64,000 bases of DNA from Undaria pinnatifida (Eukaryota; Sar; Phaeophyceae; Laminariales; Alariaceae). The notes under the pieces are model-generated. The model searched no databases and had not been told where the DNA came from. It worked only from the letters and a program-made list of their open reading frames with translations. Location: contig JABAKD010000029.1 of assembly GCA_012845835.1 (NCBI GenBank), positions 8,184,048 to 8,248,047 of the forward strand, written 5' to 3'. How positions within the stretch are numbered: the first letter of the stretch is position 1; every line of letters begins with the position of its first letter. Made by a program: the position numbers and the translations under genes. Shown here piece by piece: positions 27,101-42,100 of the stretch.

Positions 27101-30100
27101 AGCAGTGATCGAAGGTAGGGCAGGCGGCGGTGTGATGGTTGGTTAGCGTGACGGGAAACCCCTGGATTCCTCTTGAATTTTTGTTTTTCATTATTCCCGC
27201 CCAGCTTATTTTCGATTTTAACCTCTTGAATGTTTCATTATACCCGTCCAACTTATTTTCGCCTTTAACCTTTAGCGTCGGTGCCACAGAAGGAATCATC
27301 ACCAGTAGCCTACTGCAACTGCCCAACACCTGACCAAGCGTGCAGGCTAGTCGAAACTATACTTACATACAAGTACAGCAGTCCGTGACACAAACCGTCG
27401 CGGGCGGGGAACCGCAATTTTCACCCCCGCTTCAGAACCGCGCCGAGTACCATTATTAGAAAAATGACGTGGGTTATTGTTGCGGCATTCTGTCTCACGC
27501 TCTTGTCATATTATAGCTCGGCCGGGGGGAGGGTCACCGAACGGTTTGATAGCGCCTTCATTAAACCGTCCTGATGACCTTGGAACTTACAACTACTATA
27601 TAACGTAAGAGTTGGGTTCTTTTCGCGGCCTCATGTCGCATGCAGAGAACGGATATAAACATACGTATATATATTTTTGCTGAAAGTGCTCGGTTGTTGC
27701 ACCCCTGGCATTTCCGGGGGTCCCGCTTCGACACCGCCTCCGTGCATTACTTGCAGAACGGTCCAGCTTTTCTTTGATTTATTTCTTGGGGGTTCTTTAA
27801 TTTCCACAATTTGTTTTGTACTTGCACGAAGTTTCATCAGCTGAGATCTCGCCCAGCACCCCACCGCAGCGCCATAGCTCAGCAGCGCAGCGCTATAGCT
27901 CAGCAGCGCAGCGCTATAGCTCAGCAGCGCAGCGCCGTGCCCTGCGATGCCCTGCCGTGCCCTGCAGCTCAGCTGGGTAGCGCACCGCAGCGCTAGCTCA
28001 GCAGAGCGCAGCGCCGTGTGCTTTGCCATGCTGCGTGCTTTGCTGTACTTTTACTAGTTCGTAGATACATGCCAGTAGCATTCGAAGTATCATACCACGT
28101 AGAGGTACTATTGATGCCACACACACCAGGTTTGTACATATTACGTGGTTGCATCATAAACAATGCACCCCCAGTTCAGGTCAGCCCGGCTATATATATA
28201 TAGATCAGCAGCGCAGCGCAGCGCAGTGCGGTGCCGTGCCCTTAGTTTTGCGGTGCTGCGTCGTGTGGCGCTGTGCGTTCTATTGAACATACAGCAGTAG
28301 TAGTACCAGATATGATACAGGTACCAGGTCTATGTACGCGTTGTTTACTCGTCTTTTTGCTTTCTTCAGTTGATTGTCCTCTCTCGGTCCCCATGCCCCC
28401 CCCCCCCCCCCCCCCCCCGCACAGAGCACACGTACTGCCGTTCAGAACGTGACACCAACAAGCACACAGCACAGAGCACGGTAATTAGCTCTGCACAAGC
28501 ACCTCTTGGCATTATTATCAATTCGATATTCGCACCAAATAATCACGGGCCTCTTCTTCCTGCCCCCTTTACATATGTTTCAGTCACATTCTTCCGTTCG
28601 CGAGCGTAGCGGGCGGCGTCAGCCGCCCGCGGAGCGGAGTCCTGTGCTTTCTTTAGAACCACACACAGTGCCACCAGGCGTTAGGCGAAGTACCAGGTAC
28701 CAGGTACCGGTAGTACCTGCGTGTACTCATCTGTTTGCTTTCGTCGATTTTGTTCTCCATCTCGGTTCTCTTCGCAATTTTTTCTTCGCAAATTACACTC
28801 GTACTACTGCCGATCAGAACGCGACATCGCCAACAACCAGCACAGCACAGACAGGGCAATCAGCTCCGCACAAGTAGCTCTTGGCACTATCAAAACGCCA
28901 GTTGCACTAAATCATGGGCCTCTTCTCTCTGCCTCCTTCACATTTAGTTAAAATCTTCCTTGCGCGAGCGTAGCGGGCGGCTAACGCCGCCCACGGAGCG
29001 GAGCCCTTGTACAATGTACTCGTGTCATATTACAGCTCGGGCGGGGGGGGGGGACTGAAAGGTGGGATAACGCTTTCATACAATCGCCCTGCTGACCTTG
29101 GTACTTACAATTAGTATAGGACGTAGAGTTGAGCTTTTTTCGCAGCATCATGCCACATGCAGTGAACGGATATCATATGCCGGGTGTAGTTAACCCTCAC
29201 CCCCCTTCCCCGCCGCCCCCGTCACCTACTAGCATTACGCGTGCAGTAAGCTCCTACCGGGTATTCACTTGGGGGACCTATCCCCCCTATACCCTCCCCC
29301 CTCCCCTCACCGGTCATACGTCTACACAGGGTATACATCATTTTAAACTGGATGGTGCATTCCACAGCCGTCAGATTTTGTCCCCGCCTCAACAACTGGT
29401 TTATAGTTTCCGCGCGCAAATATTGATGAACACCACCCCGTCTACCCTGCTGGTACAAGCTACACTACAATACAAGCTACACTGTTGTAGTTTGAAGGGG
29501 AGTCGCCGACCTATATCCTTAATGAGGACACACACCCCGTGATACGCGCGATCAGACGATCACACACAAGCTTGCAAATATGAGTTTCGACGAAATCTTC
29601 GATCTCACAGCCGGAATGTATCTTTCATCTTTTTGAGTGTATCTTTTTTTTTTCATTGTGACAAAAGGGGGGGGAAGGGGGAGGAAATGAGGGGAGGAGG
29701 GGAGAAGACAAGAAGGGACGGGAGGGGTTCACGCGACGAACGAACGAACAAAAACAAGGAACGAATCAACGCACAACAACCATGGAACGAACGAACCTTC
29801 CTCCCCTTTCCCCCTTCCCTTCCTGTACTCGTGTCACATATATCGTACGATTTTAGGTTCAGTCTGTAGTACAATATTTCAAAACGGTCCAAATAAAATG
29901 CCAAGTGTTAAACTCCCGATCCTCTATATAGCTTACAGGCATCACAGCTTACAGGTATCACGCCGGTACCCGGAATCTGGTGTTACGTACCGCGGGTACG
30001 ATCACTACACATTTTTCAGGCACGCGTAGTTCCCACAGGTGCTATGGCCTACGGCGGCTGAACAGGCTGGCAACTGGTATCAAGGGATCTTCGAAGCGGC

Positions 30101-33100
30101 GGACATTTCATGGCGAGGTGGCACAGGGCTGAGGTGGAAAAGAGCTGATTATGTCATGCAAACGAGGACGCCAAGAATAAGGGCGAGAAGGACAAGGGAG
30201 GGGGAGGGGGAGGGGGGCGGGGGGGGGCAGCCATACTGATACCGCCGTCAATGAAAGCAGAAAACAACAGGCAGATCGTGTAGCAACACACCAATGACAT
30301 GACTATTAATGGAACATGGGACCTGTGCCATCTGTTTGCTGCCCCCCAGCAACTGCCCCCCAAATATTATATTTTTTTGCTCTTGTATTGTATGGCTTGG
30401 GTTTCGCTTTTTATCCTCATTTTTCCTTGGGGGGGCGACAACGGCAGCAGCGAAATCGGAAGCCGCTGCCAACGGGAACAGGAAGAAGGTGGCAGACTGC
30501 GTGGCAGGCCTGCAGGCTCGTCTAGATGACACAGCAGAGCTGGAAAACTATTATGCTGCTCGTATGTCCCCTCTGTGATACGTGTACGTACAAGTAGTTT
30601 GTTTTTGCTTGGCGTTAGTTCTCTATTTCGTTATTTCCTTCTCCCTCTATCTGCCTCTCCTTCCCTTCCCCCTTCACGGTGATAGTGACGCACCACACTC
30701 TTCCAAAGCCTACTGATGTGAAGACAACACACGGGTGCATCTTCGCTCGGCAAGTCTACCCATCCATGCGGCCATCTGGACAAAAGCAGTGACTACAGGC
30801 GTCACGCTTTCTAAAGTTTTTGGAGACATGATACGGGGAGCATTGCCCACATAGACGGCGTCAAGCCATTCACGAGCAAGATGGTTCGGTTCATCATCGA
30901 GAGCTCTAGAAAACGATGGTTTACGATTAATATGTCTCCCAACCTTGCGCAAAACGCGCGCGTCGATGACGACCGCACCTTACATTGGAGACATTAATAA
31001 ACCAATAACATCACGGAGGGGTCCAATACCTTTTTTGTAGGGGAACTATTGCGCCGCTATCTTGGTGATGATTTCGCTTTTTCGCTCGTATCCCAGCCAG
31101 GTACTATTGCGACTCAAACAATTGCTGTCACGTTCATCTAGTCAGTCCGGGGTAGGTTTACGGGGTACACGAGTTGTACCTTTCCTAGAATATCGTTTTT
31201 TGTGCGCTTCTTGTGTAAACTCGAGCTGGTTTGTCTTTCGTTTGAAACTTTGTGTGAATCTACTGTAGGTCGTATTTTTTTGCGTTTTTCTTGCGTAAAA
31301 TGAAGCCAAAAAACGTGTTTTGCGTCTCCGGCGGCGCCTTCAGCTGGGCCCCCTCGGCCGGGGAGGGGCTCTTATGGCCCGCTTCGCTGGCCTACCTTAA
31401 ATCGGAAGCCAGCCGAATTACCGACTTAAGTCAGCTGGTCGACTTCGCCGACTATGTAGCGACCAGTTACTAGTCGTAACATGAAACCGACTTGTGTTTT
31501 TTCGGTATTCGCCGTACGTAGTGTTTGGTTGGGGACACGTTTTGTGGCATTCGCCGTAGGTGTTTTTATTATTCAGTTTCTTTTTTATCGATTGACCTAA
31601 GGTGCAGCGATGCTGGCCCCGAACTACACCCGACTTCGGGAGTGTAAGTGCGATCACCTCGTTTCTGCTCTAGGGTATCTCAAGGGATCCTGATTAACGC
31701 CATTTCGACGGGGGGGGGGGGGGGGGGGATTTTAAACGAAACGCAGTTCGTTACTTCGTTTTCAAGCGTACATTCGCGCACATATCGCAATTTTTTCGGG
31801 GCGCGCAACAGACGCCGAACCACTAATTAATGCCCTGTTCCAAGTTCCAAACACGGTTCGTTATTTGGTTTTGAGGCGTGTATTCGCGCTCACATCGCAA
31901 CTTTTTCGAGGCGCGCAACGGACGCCGAACCACTGATCAATGCAAGGCATGCTGCGAAGCATGCCCTAGCAGGCTTGTAGCGAGTGGGGAGGGTCTTTCT
32001 GGCGGGTGAAAGGCTGGACTCACCCCCAAGGAGTGATAACTCCTTGATGCTGCGTGTGGCCGCGAGGCTTGGGCGTGGCGGTAGAGTTGGGTCGTACGTG
32101 GTGCGTTAGGCATGATCACCTACGATTCGCGCGTCTTTTTAGGCAGCAGCGGCGGAGCAGCAATGCTTAATCGGGATGCTCGTGCGCGGAGGCAGGCGCC
32201 ACCACGAGCGGCACTACAGCGCAGTCTTGGTTTGAGTGGAGGGAACTGCGCCGGCAGTAGGCTGGATTCGACGACGAAGGGGGAGGGCGACTGAGCGTCG
32301 ACGGGCGGGGAAGAGACCGGATTGAACTCTCCCTGCACGAGAACTTTTGGTTTTTCAGGTCAGCACCACACGCTGCGAGGAGCACTTCGTTTTTTGGGGA
32401 CGGGGGAGAAGGGGAACCGATTGGAATTGAGCGTCAACGAGAGCAAGTGCGAATGAGCGGGCCGAGTGAGCTAAGGCGATGAGGCGGCCATGGAGAACCA
32501 CAGCAGGAGGATGGCATACAAAGACCCACGACCCTTCATCTTTGCGCGGGATCAATATACAAAACTTAGAAAATGACGCAGCACTTTCAATGAAGCAGCA
32601 CTTTCAATGACGCAGCACTTTTATTGACGCAGCAGTTTCACGCCAGCTAGCGCCCTTGAATGCGAACGCATTTCAGTTAATTTGACGCACGACACGCACG
32701 AATGAAAATACACGTGAAAATGTGGTCAGCGGACACGGCCAAACCATGTCAAATCACGAATCGAGACTAAACCACTAGAGCTTACCACTTTTTCGACAAC
32801 ATGGTTGACGCACACTGTGTATGAGACAAAGTGGAGGGGGCGGGGGGAGGGTGCCCTCGACTAAACAGTAACAAATGAATATCAATGGCCAAGAGCCTGC
32901 TGCATACCCGAGCCTGGTATCTGGGCGCGGGGCCCGCCCTGAGTGCTTCCGTATACCTCATACAAGGGCAGAGGTCCCATTTCTTGTGGAATGGGACATC
33001 TCACGAGTCTGTAGTCTACCTTCGTAGCTAGGTTCGCGAAGGAGCTATTAATAACATACTAGTAACAAGTAGCCTGCTTTGCTTGAGGGGGGGTTGTATT

Positions 33101-36100
33101 CCCTTTTTTCGGCTACGTATCCACAAGGTTAAGGCTTAAGATCAATCCGCCAAACGATGAAGACAAAAAGACAGAAAAAAAAAAAAAATCGGTCGGCGTT
33201 CGTACTCCCCTCCATGTGTCGCCGAGAACATACGCTTGGAAATGAATTCGCCCCAAGGGTGTACGCTAGCGTTGGGTTGCGAAAGCAACTGACTTAAATC
33301 GACACACGACGCGCATGAAAACACGTGGAAGTGTGGTGAGCTTAAGCTTTATTTTTCCCCATCCGCCGGAGGAAAAAAAATAAAATAAAAACACACACAC
33401 ATCGGTCGGCGTTTGTACTCCCCTCCTTGTGTTGCCGAGAACATACGCTTGGAAATTAGTTCACCCCAAGGGTGTACGCTATTTTGCGTGTTGGACGCAT
33501 ATACAATACCTAGTACCGTACGGTATACGATACTTGCTGTAGGCAGTTACATGCATGGTCTACGGCGGTACGACAGAGGCATAGCAGGGGGGGTGATGAA
33601 GCAGGCTTGTACGGGCGGCTCTGTCGCTTCGCTTCCACCACCTCCCGCAGCTGCAATCTAGCAATCTATTTCCAGCGTCATTTTGGAGGGGGTGAGGGAG
33701 ACAGGTGGGCGAGAATAAAACTAAATGTCCGATTGGCTTGCGGTCATAGCCCATGTAGGGTGAGATCGATTACTGAACATTAACCCTTTTATACTACATC
33801 GTGGTGACATTGTGGCGATGTAGCCGTGGCACATGCGGCTGCCGAGCGGTACCTGGGACCTGCAGAAGCAATTAATGAACGAAAACGCAAGCCTCAAGCC
33901 AAAAAAAACGGTGTACATGTGCAGCTGGGGAAACCGGGGGAGGTATCCAGGCATCCCCAGGCCAAGTGACGTGACCCTGATTACGCTGTTAAATAGTCAT
34001 TGTGAGGACAACGAAAGAAATGCCGCACACTGCTGTCAAGTGGCAACACAAAAAGTTATATTGACAGACCACATGTATGGCAATACGGCGGAGTGTGGCC
34101 AGCTTACTAATCCCTTTACGACTGGAAACCCGTTTTTTGGGGAAAAAAATACTTGGATTTAGTATAGGGAGGGGTTCGGGGGCTCTGAGGGGGTTGAGCT
34201 TCATTTTTCCCCATCCGCCGGAGGATGAAGAAAAAAAAATAGAAACGAAAAACTACGAGTACTACTACTTGTAACATTTAGTTACACTACCAAAGCTGTG
34301 AGATCGAAGGTTTCGTCGAAACTTATCTTTGCAAGCTGTCTGTGATACTCCGATCGCGCGTGTTACTGGGTGCGTGTCCTCATTGAGGACGCAGGTATGT
34401 GGGTCGGCGACTACCGTTATGGTATAATAAAACATGCAGGGCGACATTTTACGTTTTACGTGTAAGAGTCGATGTGAACGCGCCGCAGGATAATGTTCCA
34501 AAGGTCGCGCTGTTGACTATTGCACGGCGGTAATTCAAGATAAGACACTTTGATATTTTCCCAACTTCCTACCAGGTAAAAACTTGAAATACACTCCAGC
34601 TGCGAGATCGAAGATTTTGTCGAAACTCATCTTTAGAGCTGTTGTGATACTCCGATCGCGCTTATTACTGGGTGTGTGTCCGCATAAGGATATAGGTTGG
34701 CGACTCCCCTGGAACTACAGTGTAGCTTGTACCAGGGTCAACAGGGTGATGTCAGTCAGTCTGTGCGCGGAAACTATAAAACCTGTTTTTGAGGGGGACA
34801 AAATCTGACAGCCGTGTAAGGTTTATACAATATCACAGCGGGATCAAGGTACAAGGCACGAGATACAGAGTAGTAGACCTAACCCAACCCATACAACTAA
34901 CCCTTTCAGCACCGCAGTCCCGACACGGGGGAGAATCACTTGGAGTTAGACTACAAAAAAATTAGGAGTTGGAAATGGGCTAATGATAAATGTAAGAAGC
35001 TGTTAAATTCAAGTATCTGAGCCCCGCAAAAACGGAGCCAGAAAAAGGCCGAGAAGGCGGTTTTTTTGCGCCCCTTCTCTTTTGGGAACAAATATGCCGA
35101 ACTGCGGACCACGGCTTCCCCCTCCTACAAACAAGTTTCGCGAAAACGATACTTGTACAGGTGCAGTAAACCTTACATCCTGCAAAATCCTGCAAAATCC
35201 TGTTGTTGTTGTTGTTCGCATAAACAAGTCCGTGGTCACAGGACAGGCTCCAGTCACTCTGGAGTGGACGAACCCTTTCTTTCTTCTTTCTTTTTTTTCA
35301 CACACATCTACTTTCCGGCTTCTGGACAAGCCCGTGGTCACACGTGTCGTTCCTTCTCCCCCCCCGATTCTTGCCTTCAATTTTCATCGCGCATAGGGTT
35401 AAGCAATCCCACCACACTGCTCGTCGACTATTCATCGAGTGTTGCCAACTCACGCTCTCGCGCTTTCCGCAAATCAATGAACCCCACAATATCATGACCT
35501 AACTCAACTATAGGAGGAGCTAGGGAAGTGCGCGCATTTTATGGCGTTTCTCCTGATCGGTAAAAAATGCCTGTGGGTATACCGTATAAATGTGTACTTG
35601 GGACAAGGGCTCCCCCCGCGGGCGGCTCACGCCGCCCGCTATACGCTCAGAGAATAATACAACCAAATGTGAGCGGGACAGAAAGAAGAGGCCCATGATT
35701 TGGTGCAACTAGCGATTTGATAATGCCGAGAGCTACTTGTGCAGAGCTGACTGCTTTGTGCTGTGCTTGTTGGCGATGAAACTTCTGATCGGTCATACGG
35801 GTGTAATAATCTGCTGAAAGAAAAACATGAAGAGACCGAGAGGACCGAGAGGGGGGACAATCAACGAAGAAAGCAAGGAGACGAATACACACGTACATAA
35901 CGGTACCTGGTACATGATACTCTGCATGGTACCTGGTACTGTTGTGGGTCCGAAAGGCCGCACAGCGCAGCACGGCACAGCACAGCACCACAGGGCAAGG
36001 CACGGCACCGCACGGCACCGCACGGCGCTGCGACGTGCGCTGCTGAGCTATAGCTGAGCTGAGCTGAGCTAAGCTGGGAGTGCAAATATCGCAAGTAGGA

Positions 36101-39100
36101 CTACGACAACACCGTTAGTATAAAAGTATTATCGTTAGCGTTGTCATGTTCTATCCGTTATCACATCGAAAGTACGACTACAACGATGCAGTTTTAGTTA
36201 TCGTTAGCGTTGTCATGTCTTACCCGTTGTCAAATCGGAAATGACGTTTCCCGATACATCATAAACACGCTCGGCTTACATTTCCGGTGACCACGGACGT
36301 GACTGTGATCACGGACTTGATTATGCGGGTTAATGTGACAACATAAACAACATCATCAACAACAACAACAACAGCAACAAAGGCTGTGGTTGAGCTGAGT
36401 TCGATGTAAAGTAGTACTTCGATATAGCAATTGGTATAGAGTACGACGCATAGAGGTCGATGGCGGTGCGTCATCGGCCGCAGCGCATCCACTCGTCGTC
36501 CTCACCACCATTTAATGCCTGCATTCATGCAAGCGTCCGCTGTGGGGCAGCACTACGTAAATGAATAATCTCGTCCCCAACACTGGAAAAGTTCAAGAGC
36601 GTCAAGTTGTAAATTCGACACAAAAATAGATGCGCTAAAGCAGCTGCTGAAAAAACAGTTGGAATGCTGAACCCTATACGCGATAAAGTTAATGCACGTA
36701 CCGGGGGGAGAAGAGAAGAGACCTGTGACCACGGCTTGTCCAGAGGGTCGCAGAGCCTAACGGAAAACGTAAAACCTCCTGAAAGTTGAGCTTAAAAGTA
36801 AACGCCATGATGAAATTATAAAAAAAAAAAAAAAAAATCAATAAATCGTTATTCGTATCCACGGCCCTCAGTCAGACACGACGCAATATTTAATTCGTAG
36901 GGCTGGGCCCTGGTCCAGTGTGTACTGTACTGGGTGAAGGGGATGCCAGGGTGCCAGTACTGTGAATATCTACGTACATCCTACAAAAACGCCTCAATAA
37001 ACAGGGAAAACCCATCTACATTTAAGGCGTAAGAGCATAGAGGGCACACAGAACAGCTAGAGGGGGGAGCTAAAGAAACCTTTAACATAAACTCGATAAC
37101 GCGGGATTTTTGTCTTTTTTGGTTTCGCCGGAGAATCTGATACTACATCATGTTTGGAGCAATATTGAATTTACCGGTAGCTGGGTGTGAACATGAATAT
37201 TTACGTATCTGAGGCCACCATTTCGCAAATGGTACCAGCGAGCGATTCGGTTTGGCACATGTCAAACGTGTTGTTGAACGTACGTCCCACCTCTTCGACA
37301 TCTAGGCCGCGTGTTGTAATGTGCCGTATTCCTGCGCTCTCCTTTCCATCATACGCTTCGCTCGCTTTTACTTTCCTTACATTTGCTTCTTAAGTCAATC
37401 TAACGCCAATGTGCACTTGAAAAAAAGTCCCGAAAAAGACATATTTTTTTAGCTCTAGCGAGTACGTGCCTCCGGCAGGGCGTCTGTAGCGGGGCTATCC
37501 GGGGGCACCTCCGGCGGGACCTCCTCACCAGCCGGGGAAGGCCAGGCGTCGCGGCTTCGCCGCGGCCACCATTGTACTGGCTAGAGCTACCAGGGCCCAG
37601 CCTTATCAATTCGTCATTCTTCGCGGGTTTCGTAACACGGAGGACCTGCGGCCTCGTCTGGATATTATGCAGTGTATGCGGGAGGCAGCTCGACCAAACA
37701 ATAAAGTGGATACATGCGAGGTACGGCCTAGATACACGAACTGTCCACACAAGGAGTGAAGCTAGATACTCTTATGGTAACGGACGAGCGGGGACGGATT
37801 TGGTTGCACCCTTTCAGAGAGAGAAATATTGTTCAAAACTCGAACGCGGGGGGGCGCTGTCGCATTTCTTTCTTGCTTTGTGCGCAAGAAGCGAGGAGTA
37901 ACCACTGGGAAGGGGGCGGCGACACATACATGTGTTTGCTCTACTAAAACAATAACAATTAGTTAGTCCCATGAATCACCATGCCTACCCATATATAGCA
38001 AACCCTTTGGTGACTTGTCAACGTCGTTAACGTTTAATGTATATATATATTTCCCACCTGCTAACTCCACAATTTTTTCTTCTCCTTCCTCCCTATTACT
38101 AGACGAAACTCAAATCCGGGGTCGCTCGTAAGAAGGTTTTTCTTCCCTCTTTCCACTACGGTACGCGCCTCAATTTTTATCGCGACAAAAATTCAGCACT
38201 TCCTCCCGTCGTCGACGCGCGTCGAATGGTGCTTACCCACGCTTTTAAGCGCTCTCGGCAGTTGGTTATCTCTAAAAAATAAATATCCCGAGATCTTGAA
38301 CCCCTGGCTTCAACCTTACTTGTAATGTGGTTAACCACGCTTAATAGATGACCGGGGCCACCAGGCGACCGGCGAAACTCGAAATAAAAGCCAGCAAACT
38401 ATTAGAGTAGTATAGTACAGGTCGTGGAAAAACTGGGTACGACCGCTATGTTCGTTACACTGCTGTATTGGATTGAACTGAACGGAACGGAACCGTTGCT
38501 GCTGATGATGTCGGTCTGTCTGTTTTTCTTGAAACATACCACAATAACATGGTATATGCGACTCCTAGTAAATTATGAAATAAAGGACGATGGATACGGT
38601 GTAGTACCGCACAGATCGGATCGCGACTCCGCGCTGCACAGGCCTGCAAGATGATCTATCCTATCCGCCCTAGTGCGGCTGCGCGTGTCTTATAAGTTTC
38701 GTGAGTTCGAATCCCCCCCGAGTGCATACTCGTATAAGTTCGATGGGGACTTATTTTTGTGCACAGATTGACTTGCGGAAAGCGCGATAGCGTGATTTAG
38801 CAACTCTCGATGAAAAAACGGCGAGCAGTGGGATTGCTGAACCCTATGCGCGATAAAAAATGAAGGCACGAACTGAGGGGGGGGAAGGGGCGACACCTGT
38901 GACCACGGCTTGTCCAGAAGCTGGAAAAAATATGTGTGTGAAAAAAAAAGACCTAAGGCCACTTCTTACACAGTCGGGTTCCGCCAGTCGAAAACGGTTC
39001 TTTTGACCAGACTTTTTTTCGGCTGGAATCTTCTGGTCCTTCTTCTTACCGTCAGTCGTCAGTCGAGTCGATTTCATAGTTTTTGCGCTCTTTCTCGAGG

Positions 39101-42100
39101 CGGTTGGTGTGAGGGAGTACTGCTGTACAGCAGTCGAAATCGGTTGGCAGCTCTGTGCTTCGCGCATTCTCCGCGAGCAACGGCACGACGAACCCTCGTC
39201 CCAGCGAGTTGGTGGCTTTGGGCTTAGCCGAAAGCCGCCAAAGCTATGTTCGTGGAGTTGCACTCAGCCGTGAGCCGCCAAAAAGCCACAGCAGGCGCAG
39301 CCGTTGTTAGCAGCATGGGATCGATACCGCGCGCTGCTGCCGTCGTGTGATACACGCAGCTGGCGAGCGGAACTAGGAATGTGCCACGCTGACTTGCTGC
39401 GAGAAGCAACAGCAGTGATAGCCAAGCCAGCGTCAGCGCCTTGTATGATACTGCAGTGTGGTACCTGGTATGGGTGTGTGGCCGTGTGGCCGTGTGGGTG
39501 TGTGTTTGGTGGTGGGATGAACGACGCGATCGGTTCAAAAAACACGTGTAAAACTTTTTCGACTGGGTTTTTCGGCTGGAGGATCCAGTCGAAAATCTCG
39601 AGTGTTTCGACTGGATCCGCCAGTCGGATTTCTCAGTCAAAAAAAGGTTAGTCGAAAAAGGCCTTCTTCGACTGCGTAAGAAAGCTCGATTTAGGCTTCA
39701 GTCGAAAAAGGCCGTTTTCGTCTGACAAATCCGACTGTATAGGAAATGGCCTAACAATGCGAGGGTAGTTTCTACGCTCTCATTAGACATATTTAAGCCT
39801 GACGATATGCCTATATTTTTGGCTCTAAACCAAATTAAGCCCTATCGTGTTTCAAATGTCTAAAAAAATATGCACTTGGGCACATATGCACTTGGGCACA
39901 TTTTGGCCCAAGTGCATATTTTGAAGCAAATTTCCGAGTATTTTCCAACAATCAACAGCATTTCCGACGACAAATGATCGAGGCAACGCCAACAGACACT
40001 CTGCAGCACCAGCACAGCACAACACCCACGCAGTAATTGCAACGCTCAACCTAGCAAGCCGCTAGGTGTATCCCGAACCCGGGTTAATCAACCTACGTGT
40101 ACAGCACCACCAGGAACGTTGGCGGTGGTCAGAGGCATCCCGCTCTCGTGGAGCGGGATGCCTTTACGAACTATTACTTGAAAAGGAGCCCTCGTTCATT
40201 TACGAGGATCGAGAACACACACAGCACACAACACACCACAATACAGAAACAACACAGCACAACACACAGACAACCAGCACCCCAACAGCCAACCCAACTA
40301 CAGCACAACTAGCCGGTGGCAAAAGACCCGCGAGATTCCTCCTACCCCGGCGTTCTCTGCGGTCAGAGAGCTGGGACTCTGACATCGTTCGTCGCGCGCT
40401 CGCGCTCCTGCTCTCTCGTCCTGAGGCTGTAATTTTTCGATGCAGTAGCGGCTACGGTTTGAGATAACTTTTTAAAGAGAAAGTACGGATTTAAGAGAGA
40501 GGAATTGGCTTGTACCAATCAAAATCGATTCAAGGGAGAATTCCTATTGCTTCCGAGATTTTCTCTTAAATCGAACCATTGGGAAACCACGTGGACACAC
40601 ACATCACACACACAGATTGTGTTCAGGCTGCCAGGTCGCGAGGGTAGCGTTAGTCCTTGGGTTTGTGTTATTTGTAGGGCGAGTGATGTCTTGATAATGT
40701 GAAGTTTTTTTTTTTCGTTGACTCGTGTTTTATCGGGGGTTTAAATCGATGGGATGAGAGGTTGAGGGTGTTGTGTTGAGGGTACGGTGGGAGGAAGGGG
40801 TGCAGTGTGTAAACGGGTGCGTCTTTCTTGAGTGCTAGTGCATTCGTAGCCTCGTGTTGTCCTTCTAGAAGAGGTGCGAGCATGAAACACACCTATAAAA
40901 CAACAAAACCACTACTGCTGTACCGACTTTGCGTGTCCACGTGCAAAATGTGCATCGCATGACACGACGATGATTTATTTTCCAAGCGCAGATCCACCAA
41001 AAGCGCACCACGTACTTGGGTCCACGTTCTCGCCAACCAAGAGAATGAGCGGTGTTTGGAGGTAGCCCGACGTGGCAACGCTTGCTGCGTTACGCGACAT
41101 TGAATGATACACTCTCTACGACCTCTCTACGACCTCCTACGCCATATAGTTCGGACAAGAGCGTCTCTCTCTGGCGCGCTTTCGATTTGGCTACGGTATA
41201 CGAGAATATTCTTTTAAATCGTATACCATTTTAAGAGAATATTCTCTTATACCGTAGCCGAGACGGTATAAGAGAAAGCCGGATTTAAGAGAGAGAAATT
41301 GGCTTGTACCAACCCTCTCTTAAACCGTAGCCGCTACTGTGACATATTTTTTTTGTTTGGTTTTTGTGCCCGACGTAGCGCATGGCTCTGACATCGTTCG
41401 TCGCGCGCTCGCGCTCCTGCTCTCTCGTCCTGAGGCTGTAATTTTTCGATGACACATTTTTTTTGTTTGGTTTTTGTGCCCGACGTAGCGCATGGCCGGA
41501 GCTGCTGCAGTTTACGACCCTGTTGCCTTTCCCGCGAATGCCTCACCAATGCGAGGGTGTAAATTGAACCGGGTTGATGGCCAGTCCTGCTGTGCTGCTG
41601 TACTGACTGCCACACTGAGGCACACCGAGGGCAGCAGACGCCCGCGAGGTATCCTACATATGAAACGAGTATGGAGTACGAGATATATCTAAAACTCGGC
41701 GTACGCTGATATCTAGTTATTGGGCGCTTTAGTCTATATCGCGATTTATTTGCCCGCTTCACCCGCTGTCTAAAACTCGATATCGCATTTTTACCACATC
41801 CGCCTTGGATATAAAACTCGGGTAAGCAAGAAATAACTTGCTGACAGTCCCGTACACGTATTGCGGAAAGCGCGAGAGCGTGAGTTAGCAACACTCGATG
41901 AGAAATCGACGAGCAGTGGGAGTGCTGAACCCTATGCGCGATAGAAATTGAAGGCAAGAACCGGGGGGGAGATGGTACGACACTGTGACCACGGCTTGTC
42001 CAGAAGCTGGAAAGTAGAAGCGTGCGAAAAAGAAAAAAAACAAACCAAGCATCGCACACACGTCCCACACGTCCCACGGCGTGGGCTTGACGACGTGGCT

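Larger units (their letters stand above)
40377..41496 (+). repeat. host tandem duplication (A-B-A-B) split by a TIR element
   Basis: Segment A (66 bp) is identical at 40377-40442 and 41386-41451. Segment B (46 bp, starting at GACATATT or GACACATT) lies at 41341-41386 and 41451-41496. The second A-B junction is uninterrupted; the first is split by the element at 40443-41340. Confidence 0.8.

Noticed and set aside
41334-42077. 247-codon minus-strand frame
   Set aside because: Crosses SINE S1, a host tandem duplication and a TIR element border; a shadow of repeats.
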